DNA from: an uncultured Roseburia sp.
Lineage (GTDB): Bacteria; Bacillota; Clostridia; Lachnospirales; Lachnospiraceae
Assembly (NCBI GenBank): GCA_947567625.1
Contig: CANONN010000020.1
Location: forward strand, 1-55,681
Direction: 5' to 3'
Length of the DNA: 55,681 nt
Shown: positions 50,170 through 55,681 of the stretch, in pieces
Numbering within the stretch: the first letter of the stretch is position 1
Layout: each line of letters opens with the position of its first letter
Program-made: the position numbers and the translations under genes
The notes under the pieces: model-generated
Databases searched by the model: none
Seen by the model: only the letters and a program-made list of their open reading frames with translations
Told to the model about the DNA's origin: nothing

Positions 50170-51243
50170 TTAGTCCCCGAAACTGATGCCTGTCCGCTTC
50201 GCCTCTTTTATCATCTGCCCGTTTGGATCTACCGTCTTTAACTTGCCGGCAACTTCGCCGAGCGGAATTCTCTTTGTCTTGCCATTGACCAGTCCGATCA
50301 TGTACCCGTAATCCTCATCCATGATCGCCTGAGCCGCCGCAGAACCAAGCCTGGTGCACAGTGTGCGGTCGTAAGGACATGGGCTTCCGCCGCGCTGTGT
50401 ATGCCCCGGCACGGTGACGCGCACTTCGATTCCCGTGATTTCGTTGATTTTGTCCGCGATCTCGTAGGAGACAGACGGATACTTAGATTTTGCGAGCTTT
50501 TCTTTGTATTCTTTCTTGGACAGCGCGGCGTCCTCTTTCGAGATTGCGCCCTCCGCCACCGCAAGAATGGTAAAGCCTTTCCCTGCCTTGGTACGACGCG
50601 TGATCGCCTCGACTACTTTTTCGGTGTCGTAGGGTATTTCCGGCAGAAGAATGATGTCGGCGCCCCCGGCAATGCCGGCATAGAGAGTCAGCCATCCTAC
50701 TTTGTGTCCCATAACCTCGACGATAAACACGCGGTTATGCGACGCTGCCGTCGTGTGGATACAGTCGATGGCGTCCGTGGCAATGTTGATGGCACTCTGA
50801 AAACCGAATGTCACGTCGGTGCCGTAGATATCATTGTCAATGGTCTTGGGAAGGTGGATGATGTTCAACCCCTCTTCCCGCAGCAAATTGGCGGTTTTCT
50901 GTGTGCCGTTGCCGCCCAAAATCACCAGACAGTTGAGATTCAGCTTGTGATAAGTATGCTTCATGGCCTCCACCTTGTCCAAGCCGTTCTCGTCCGGCAC
51001 GCGCATCAGCTTAAACGGCTGTCTGGAGGAGCCAAGGATTGTACCGCCCTTGGTGAGTATGCCGGAAAAGTCCGCGGACGTCAGCAAACGATAATCCCCA
51101 TATATGAGACCCTTATAGCCGTTTAAAAATCCATAGACCTCCAACTGCTCCACATTATTACTCAATCCCTTCACTACGCCGCGCATCGCTGCGTTTAACG
51201 CCTGACAATCGCCGCCGCTTGTCAATAAACCGATCCTCTTCAT
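50170..51243 (-). CDS. pfkA: 6-phosphofructokinase
   Basis: 357 residues. ISOLEUCINE-led GLLTSGGDCQALNAAMRG is the nucleotide-binding start, PKTIDNDI and MGHKVGWLTLYAG are substrate-binding loops, and TVPGHTQRGGSP matches the C-terminal lobe. At the position that separates donors, GGNGT (ATP type has GGDGS, PPi type GGDD) is combined with PKTIDND (Lys, as in PPi-type and mixed enzymes). This is the group III pattern. Such enzymes often use ATP, but the sequence does not settle the donor. It commits fructose-6-phosphate to glycolysis. Confidence 0.93.
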   Translation of the reverse strand: MKRIGLLTSGGDCQALNAAMRGVVKGLSNNVEQLEVYGFLNGYKGLIYGDYRLLTSADFSGILTKGGTILGSSRQPFKLMRVPDENGLDKVEAMKHTYHKLNLNCLVILGGNGTQKTANLLREEGLNIIHLPKTIDNDIYGTDVTFGFQSAINIATDAIDCIHTTAASHNRVFIVEVMGHKVGWLTLYAGIAGGADIILLPEIPYDTEKVVEAITRRTKAGKGFTILAVAEGAISKEDAALSKKEYKEKLAKSKYPSVSYEIADKINEITGIEVRVTVPGHTQRGGSPCPYDRTLCTRLGSAAAQAIMDEDYGYMIGLVNGKTKRIPLGEVAGKLKTVDPNGQMIKEAKRTGISFGD

Positions 51244-51320
51244 CTGGATATCCCTCCTAATTCGATAAAATCTTTTCCGGAAGCCTGCTCTGCAACAGGC
51301 AGGTCAAATCTTTCAAATAA

Positions 51321-51349
51321 ATTTTACCCTTTTTCTGGCAATTTTGCAA
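51321..51349 (-). promoter_or_regulatory. Sigma-A promoter of the phosphofructokinase gene
   Basis: On the minus strand TTGCAA (51349-51344), 17 bp, TAAAAT (51326-51321). The leader of about 70 nt contains a small hairpin (CCTGC/GCAGG). Confidence 0.65.
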
Positions 51350-51474
51350 GGTACTATCCCGTCTGTTTTTGTGACCCGCCATCCCATGTATTTTTAATAC
51401 AAAAAAATATTAACAAGAATTTTCTTCGTTTGATAAAAATTTTTCATTCCCCTCTAGCATTTTGGATATACTTT

Positions 51475-51484
51475 GTGGTATACT
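51475..51484 (+). promoter_or_regulatory. Extended -10 promoter of tRNA-Ser
   Basis: TGG followed by TATACT (51479-51484) gives an extended -10 element 12 nt before the tRNA. No good -35 box is present. Confidence 0.45.
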
Positions 51485-51495
51485 ATATACGTTGT

Positions 51496-51583
51496 GGAGG
51501 GTTGTCCGAGTGGTCGAAGGTGCAGCTCTCGAAAAGCTGTGTGCCCCAACAGGGCACCGTGGGTTCGAATCCCATGCCCTCCG
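51496..51583 (+). tRNA. tRNA-Ser (anticodon CGA)
   Basis: 88 nt. Acceptor arms GGAGGGT and GCCCTCC pair (one G-U), discriminator G. The anticodon stem CAGCT/AGCTG holds loop CTCGAAA, so the anticodon is CGA, reading UCG. A long variable arm (TGCCC...GGGCA) and T-loop TTCGAAT mark class II Ser. CCA is not encoded. Confidence 0.95.
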
Positions 51584-51590
51584 TCAAGAT

Positions 51591-51624
51591 GAGCCGGGAA
51601 TCTTTTTCAGATTCCCGGCTCTGT
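51591..51624 (+). terminator. Terminator downstream of tRNA-Ser
   Basis: GAGCCGGGAATCT pairs perfectly with AGATTCCCGGCTC around TTTTC. The trailing T-run is weak (TGTTATT). Confidence 0.6.
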
Positions 51625-51656
51625 TATTAAGCAATTAGGTGACATTTTCTCACGGT

Positions 51657-52061
51657 TTATTTTAAAAACATTTGTATTTTGGGATATCTTTGTACAATCT
51701 CATACGATTCCCCCTTTTTCCTTACCGCATAATACGCGTTTCTAACGGAATCACCATTTGACTTTAGAAAACATCCAATCGTATCCATAATAATTTCATA
51801 GGTCTTGTTTGTCACCTGAAATCCTCTCAGCCAAATCAAACCATAGTGCATTTTTAAAGATGTAACCGGTGGAATGAAAATAATAAAATCTTTGCCGTTC
51901 AATGTTATGAGCGCCCGTTTTTCTTGTAATGCCAATTGGAATACATCTTCATCACTTTCTCCAGGGGCAAACCGATGTAATACATGTATCACATCATGTC
52001 CATATTTTTCTAATACAGAGATTGACTTTTGCATAATGTTTTCATCTAATAGTATTTTCAT
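51657..52061 (-). CDS. DUF5615 PIN-like protein (putative toxin)
   Basis: 134 residues. KILLDENIMQKS is the first acidic strand of the DUF5615/Mut7-C PIN-like fold, and GESDEDVFQLALQEKRALIT carries further acidic residues. The usual T-L-D-x-D-F is T-L-N-G-K-D-F here, so one expected Asp is Asn. In such pairs this protein is thought to be an RNase toxin partnered with a DUF433 antitoxin. Its ATG overlaps the DUF433 stop by one base. Activity is inferred from the pair, not known for this family in detail. Confidence 0.7.
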   Translation of the reverse strand: MKILLDENIMQKSISVLEKYGHDVIHVLHRFAPGESDEDVFQLALQEKRALITLNGKDFIIFIPPVTSLKMHYGLIWLRGFQVTNKTYEIIMDTIGCFLKSNGDSVRNAYYAVRKKGESYEIVQRYPKIQMFLK

Positions 52062-52489
52062 TATGAACCTTCCTGATATGGAATATCCAAAACATCAATT
52101 ACATATTCCATGGCCTTTTCGATATCTGCCTGCGTCAGTTGATATTCCACACAGATCTCCTGAAAGGTCATTTCATCTTTTAAGCACGCAAGAATCAGAC
52201 TGACTGGGATTCTGGTGTTATGAATAACCGGCATACCACCCATTTTTGTTTCGTTAAGCTCAATCTGCGGAAAATTATCTGCAATTTTCTTAAAATATGT
52301 CCCTATCCCGTTATAATCCGTATGGTCATTCTGTAAAAATATGATCTCATGCTTCATATTTTTATTATACGCCTTAAAACCTAAATTTAATCCAGATTCG
52401 TATGTCTTTTCAGGCCAAGCTGCTTTCTTATATGTAAATTGTTTTTCAGGGAAGCCTGTCCCGGTTAATTTCATGAAAGCTTTTGTCAT
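52061..52489 (-). CDS. DUF433 protein (putative antitoxin) with N-terminal extension
   Basis: 142 residues from ATG 52489 (GGAGGGGG just upstream). The C-terminal 75 residues are a DUF433 helix-turn-helix domain (GGMPVIHNTRIPVSLILACL, EICVEYQLTQADIEKAMEYV). The first 70 residues (TYESGLNLGFKAYNKN) are an extension I do not recognise. DUF433 proteins are usually 75-80 residues and act as DNA-binding antitoxins to PIN-like partners. It is coupled to the DUF5615 gene. Confidence 0.75.
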   Translation of the reverse strand: MTKAFMKLTGTGFPEKQFTYKKAAWPEKTYESGLNLGFKAYNKNMKHEIIFLQNDHTDYNGIGTYFKKIADNFPQIELNETKMGGMPVIHNTRIPVSLILACLKDEMTFQEICVEYQLTQADIEKAMEYVIDVLDIPYQEGS

Positions 52490-52505
52490 TCCCCCTCCTC
52501 TCCTG

Positions 52506-53036
52506 TCAATCATGCGTCTGTATCATGTCTATTTTCCCTTTCAGTTCTGTCAATTTATTTATGATATCTTCCAAATCTCTCATTGACACCTCAAAGGAAT
52601 ATGCTTTTTCCTCATTCCCGCTTTCGATTGTCATTTTTAATATGGCTGACGTTGCCTCGATATGGGTCGGTTCATTTTCGTTCCTATGGCTGATAATATC
52701 ATATTCCATCAATTTAAAACATTCTACGTTACTGTTCTTTTTTATATAGAGATGACTTTTGAGATCGTACTCTTGGGCAAGAATTTTTTCCGCAACAATG
52801 ACATCTTTTTCGTCCCAGGCTGTTGATTCTTTCCCCTCGGCCAGATCTATCACCATTTTTATAATAGAAAATGCGTATTCTACAAATTCCTCATCTTTTA
52901 CCTCAGGAATTGTGTCTCCGTGTTTTGGGTCAACAGCCATCGTAAAACCGGATGTACTCCAGATAATTTTAAAAATACCATTGTTATAAGCGTCAAGCAA
53001 CACTTTTGTGTATTTGCTTCTTTTTTTCTTATCCAT
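52506..53036 (-). CDS. Hypothetical protein next to the DUF433/DUF5615 pair
   Basis: 176 residues, start ATG with GAGGTG 8 nt upstream. No signal peptide or membrane helix. Mixed alpha/beta, acidic, with EYAFSIIKMVIDLAEGKEST and a C-terminal helix MRDLEDIINKLTELKGKIDM. I do not recognise the family. It ends 16 bp before the DUF433 gene and is probably co-transcribed with it. It could be a third component or an unrelated cargo gene. Confidence 0.6.
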   Translation of the reverse strand: MDKKKRSKYTKVLLDAYNNGIFKIIWSTSGFTMAVDPKHGDTIPEVKDEEFVEYAFSIIKMVIDLAEGKESTAWDEKDVIVAEKILAQEYDLKSHLYIKKNSNVECFKLMEYDIISHRNENEPTHIEATSAILKMTIESGNEEKAYSFEVSMRDLEDIINKLTELKGKIDMIQTHD

Positions 53037-53055
53037 ACATCAACACCTCATCATC

Positions 53056-54219
53056 TTACGCCCTTGCAATCGCCTCCGCCAGCGCTTCCATCGCCGGCAT
53101 ATCGCCCTCTTTTAACGTCGACTTGATCGTGACAGTCTCCTCCAAAACCGTGATATTTTTCATGGTATCGAGAATTCCCCGCATCGCCTTTGCGGCCGTC
53201 GGTCCCCAGGAGCCGTTCTCCATAATGCCGACCGTGCGGTTCTGGAATGCTTTCGATTGCAGATGATGTAAGAAATCCTGCATACAGGGGAACACGCCGC
53301 CGTCATAGCTGGCCCCGGCCAAAATCATGCGGTCATAGCGGAACGCATCCTCGACACACTCTGCCATATCTTCTCTGGCAAGATCGCTGACCGTCACTTT
53401 CTCCACGCCCTTTGCGCGTATCAGCTCCGCCAGCTTTTCCGCCGCTTTTGCGGTGTTGCCATGGATGGAGGCATATGCGACAAACACCCCGCTGCTCTCC
53501 GGTTTGTAACTGCTCCAGGTATCGTAAAGTCCCACATAATAAGCCAGGTTTTCTTTTAAAATCGGCCCGTGCAGCGGACAGATCGTCGCGATATCCAGCC
53601 CGGCGGCTTTCTTTAACAATGCCTGCACCGGCGCGCCGTACTTGCCGACAATATTAAAATAGTATCTTCTCGCCTCGCATGCCCATTCCTCGTCGGTGTC
53701 CAGGGTGCCGAATTTGCCAAACCCGTCAGCGGAAAACAGCACTTTCTCGCTGCTCTCGTAACTCACCATCACCTCCGGCCAATGTACCATCGGCGCCATC
53801 ATAAAGGTGAGCGTGTGGCTGCCGAGGGAGAGCGTGTCTCCTTCTTTTACGGCCAGCGTTTTCTGCTCCGGCACCAGGTCAAAAAACTGCGGCAGCATGG
53901 CAAATGTCTTGCTGTTGCCCACAATCGTAATCGCCGGGTAAAGCTCTAATAGTCTTCCGATACTGCCGGCATGATCCGGCTCTAAATGAGAAATCACCAG
54001 ATAATCAGGCGTTCTATCACCAAGCGCTGCCGCAAGGTTGTCCTCCCACTCCTTCATGCCCCTCGCATCTACGGTGTCCATCACGGCTACTTTCTCGTCC
54101 AGAATCAGGTAGGAATTATAGGATACGCCGTTTGGCACCACATATTGGCTCTCAAACAGGTCGATCGTCTTGTCATCCACTCCTATATACTTTATTGCAT
54201 CTGAAATTGTAATCTTCAT
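53056..54219 (-). CDS. FprA-type flavodiiron protein (A-type flavoprotein)
   Basis: 387 residues from ATG 54219 (GGAGAT upstream); the longer frame crosses a repeat and is not used. The metallo-beta-lactamase domain has the di-iron ligands in HLEPDHAGS, MVHWPE, SADGFG and CPLHGP. A flavodoxin domain follows (VAYASIHGNTAKAAEKLAEL, MILAGASYDGGVFPCM, MENGSWGPTAAK). These cytoplasmic enzymes reduce O2 to water (or NO) and protect anaerobes. No rubredoxin domain is fused. The 5' leader contains a family-B repeat. Confidence 0.95.
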   Translation of the reverse strand: MKITISDAIKYIGVDDKTIDLFESQYVVPNGVSYNSYLILDEKVAVMDTVDARGMKEWEDNLAAALGDRTPDYLVISHLEPDHAGSIGRLLELYPAITIVGNSKTFAMLPQFFDLVPEQKTLAVKEGDTLSLGSHTLTFMMAPMVHWPEVMVSYESSEKVLFSADGFGKFGTLDTDEEWACEARRYYFNIVGKYGAPVQALLKKAAGLDIATICPLHGPILKENLAYYVGLYDTWSSYKPESSGVFVAYASIHGNTAKAAEKLAELIRAKGVEKVTVSDLAREDMAECVEDAFRYDRMILAGASYDGGVFPCMQDFLHHLQSKAFQNRTVGIMENGSWGPTAAKAMRGILDTMKNITVLEETVTIKSTLKEGDMPAMEALAEAIARA

Positions 54220-54226
54220 AATAATC

Positions 54227-54252
54227 TCCATTCTGCGCCGCTTTGCGCATAA
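54227..54252 (-). repeat. Family-B leader repeat, short form, upstream of fprA-type gene
   Basis: On the minus strand TTATGCGCAAAGCGGCGCAG then AATGGAG, directly before the ATG. Same outer motifs as at 14.6, 19.77 and 55.5 kb. Confidence 0.5.
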
Positions 54253-54436
54253 GTAATTTTGTGCCTTGGCAGCATGCGCTGACACCGACTGCACATAAAT
54301 CTTTTCCTGTGTGAAAATCTTTTCCTGCAATCTTTTTTGCTGTCTTTCGCGCTCTGCTTTTGCTGGATACATTATAAGCGATTTTGTCTCTGCTTTCAAC
54401 GATTTTTGTAGAAAGATTTTATAACAGCTAACAGTT

Positions 54437-54573
54437 CAGCTCAGGACTTTGCACTCGCTGCAAAGTCCGTAAGAACGCGTATATCTAGCCAAGCGGGAAT
54501 CCGGATCTTTGTCGAAGACAAACTTTAAATGAGCCGGATTCCGTAACTATGAAGCCGAAGGCTCAATAGTTAC
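54437..54573 (-). repeat. Family-A triple-hairpin repeat, full inverted copy
   Basis: Nearly identical over about 137 bp to 10399-10535 but in opposite orientation, with the three stems conserved. A fourth copy follows 5 bp later. The two sit in the 571-bp gap between the flavodiiron and DUF1287 genes, which otherwise holds no gene. Confidence 0.85.
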
Positions 54574-54577
54574 TATA

Positions 54578-54716
54578 ACAGTTCAGCCTGCAACTGCGCA
54601 CTCGCTGCGCAGTTAGCAGCCAGTAGGGCTGGATAGCAGGCATCCATTCCTTTGCCGCAGGCAAACTTTAAATGGAGCGGATTCCGTAACTATGAAGCCG
54701 AAGGCTGAACTGTTAC
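54578..54716 (-). repeat. Family-A repeat, diverged copy
   Basis: It shares ATGAAGCCGAAGGCTGAACTG, ATTCCGTAAC and ACTTTAAATG with the full copies, but its middle stems differ (CAACTGCGCACTCGCTGCGC). Stem pairing is kept while sequence varies, which suggests the fold matters. Confidence 0.7.
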
Positions 54717-54745
54717 AAGATTTTATCGCTTTGCAAGCTGAACTG

Positions 54746-54814
54746 ATACTCGCTGTTACATCTTTTCATCTATCCTGTAGATACTCGCTGTTACATCTTT
54801 TCATTTATCCTGTA
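54746..54814. repeat. 35-bp tandem duplication at the DUF1287 stop
   Basis: ATACTCGCTGTTACATCTTT and the next 14 bases occur twice (54746-54779 and 54781-54814). The second copy contains the stop codon and last codons of the DUF1287 gene. Confidence 0.8.
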
Positions 54815-55453
54815 ATGTCCGACGATCTCGCCCCAGGTTTCCAATATGTCCTCCTCATAGTGCAATTGCAGCGGATTGGCGTGGTGAATGACAAACGGTA
54901 CTCCGTGCCGGTTGCGGTGATCGGATACGATACCGATATGATGGGGAAAAATTACGACGTCTCCTCCCTGCCATTCGTCTATTTGGGCAATATCTGTCGT
55001 CAGCGCCACCGCTGTGTGGGCAAAATATACTTCGAGATTTCTGACGCGCCGGAAATCAATCTTATCATCCGGTTCCGTGATATCATAATCCTGGGGATGG
55101 GCCAGGATATCGTCATTGACAAGTACGCGCAGGTCATAGCCTGCCCCCAGAAACGCCTGGGCCACAACATCGGTGCAGACCCCGTGTCCGTCATCCGGGT
55201 AGCCGGACGCGTAGTAGACGCTTTTATATTTCGGTTTTGTCGCGACATAATCCTTCGCACTCTGCAAGATATCGGTCTGATCGTCCACGCCGTCACGGTC
55301 GGCGTCAACCGCACTGACATACGCAGTGATTCCGAAATCATCATTGGAATATTTTCTGTGCGGTATATAATTGTAACGATACAACAAATATACAATCACA
55401 CATAGCGCAACCGCGGCAAGTACCAATATCAATAATTTTATCCATTTTTTCAT
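54791..55453 (-). CDS. DUF1287 domain-containing membrane-anchored protein
   Basis: 220 residues. One N-terminal membrane helix (about 5-25) and an extracellular DUF1287 domain: VYYASGYPDDGHGVCTDVVA, VNDDILAHPQDYDI, KIDFRRVRNLEVYFA and GDVVIFPHHIGIVSD. The family is NlpC/P60-related, with Cys (GVCTD) and His as likely catalytic residues. It has the Asp-rich DADRDGVDDQTDI loop that can bind Ca. Substrate unknown. GGGG and a family-B repeat precede the ATG. Confidence 0.85.
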   Translation of the reverse strand: MKKWIKLLILVLAAVALCVIVYLLYRYNYIPHRKYSNDDFGITAYVSAVDADRDGVDDQTDILQSAKDYVATKPKYKSVYYASGYPDDGHGVCTDVVAQAFLGAGYDLRVLVNDDILAHPQDYDITEPDDKIDFRRVRNLEVYFAHTAVALTTDIAQIDEWQGGDVVIFPHHIGIVSDHRNRHGVPFVIHHANPLQLHYEEDILETWGEIVGHYRINEKM

Positions 55454-55459
55454 AAAAAT

Positions 55460-55505
55460 CCCCTTTTCTGCATTGCGAACGACGTTCGCATTTGCTTTTT
55501 GCGCA
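55460..55505 (-). repeat. Family-B leader repeat upstream of the DUF1287 gene
   Basis: On the minus strand TGCGCAAAAAGCAAATGCGA, ACGTCGTTCGCAATGCAGAA, AAGGGG. Its palindromic centre TGCGAAC/GTTCGCA is perfect here. Very similar to 14575-14615. Confidence 0.7.
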
Positions 55506-55627
55506 CAGGCAACGCAAATCTCAATTTTTCGTCTGTCATCACGATCCTATGTGATGCAGCTCTCCTTTTCACTATAGCACCAACACCACACGATTTCAAT
55601 CTCTCCGTCGGTTCTGACTCTTTAGCT

Positions 55628-55681
55628 CGTAACGATTCAGCCTTCGGCTTCATAGTTACGGAATCCGGCTCATTTAAAGTT
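55628..55681 (+). repeat. Family-A repeat, cut by the window edge
   Basis: It begins as the 10.4 kb copy does (ATTCAGCCTTCGGCTTCATA, GTTACGGAATCCGGCTCATT) and runs off the end. The 120 bp between it and the DUF1287 leader show no gene. Confidence 0.75.

Noticed and set aside
51244-51320. A riboswitch or T-box in the phosphofructokinase leader
   Set aside because: Only a small CCTGC/GCAGG hairpin is present in about 70 nt. No T-box or known riboswitch motif was seen.
51430-51630. 66-codon frame over the tRNA region
   Set aside because: It reads through the tRNA-Ser gene, whose fold is unambiguous.
55450-55653. 67-codon frame upstream of the DUF1287 gene
   Set aside because: It is built from family-A and family-B repeat sequence and has no coding features.

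Overview
The window looks like a chromosomal segment of a motile, pectin-degrading gut Clostridia, most likely Lachnospiraceae. The signs are a flagellin with a FliS-type chaperone, BofA, MecA, a DUF1858 protein, BspA-type leucine-rich repeats, NHLM-type bacteriocin export, and strong Firmicute Shine-Dalgarno and sigma-A signals. No database search was possible. Family calls rest on motifs I can read in the proteins.

Layout. 0-7 kb: the start of a prepilin peptidase, bofA, a DUF2508 protein, FliS and flagellin, a DUF1858 protein, mecA, then a Ser/Thr-kinase operon in which two genes appear to start at AUU. 7.2-12.4 kb: a secreted protein with a GT80 sialyltransferase-like domain, divergent from a GH18 protein. 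12.5-28.3 kb: a candidate new system described below. 29-47.5 kb: rhamnogalacturonan (pectin) use, with two AraC regulators, a GH42 - PL11 - PL4 operon encoding two giant secreted lyases, a second GH42 gene and the remains of a deleted PL4 gene. 48-55.7 kb: core genes (ybaB, dnaX, a phosphofructokinase, tRNA-Ser), a DUF5615/DUF433 toxin-antitoxin-like pair, a flavodiiron protein and a DUF1287 protein, among dispersed palindromic repeats.

The most interesting part is the minus-strand run from about 26.06 to 12.54 kb. In transcription order it encodes a STAS anti-anti-sigma protein, a short NHLM-type secretion adaptor, a C39-peptidase ABC exporter, a second ABC exporter, three Cys-rich double-glycine precursor peptides, a radical SAM/SPASM enzyme, a MATE transporter fused to an RsbW-like ATPase domain, a GH3-family (ANL) acyl-adenylating enzyme, a SpoIIE/PP2C phosphatase and an RsbW-like kinase. 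A divergent LytTR regulator and GHKL sensor kinase sit at its head. Two perfect 12-bp direct repeats, 20 bp apart, lie where the -35 box of the operon should be. I read this as a RiPP pathway enclosed by a complete partner-switching module (phosphatase, kinase, STAS switch) that has no sigma factor of its own, plus an unusual GH3 and MATE pair. An 85-bp scar of a second radical SAM gene lies between two precursor genes, so the locus has been duplicated and trimmed.

Other points of note are the GT80-like protein with all the known catalytic positions, tandem AUU-start genes, a possibly leaderless AraC mRNA, two families of short palindromic repeats (one sitting directly upstream of four ribosome binding sites), and the separation of dnaX-ybaB from bofA/DUF2508 by 47 kb with recR not in between.
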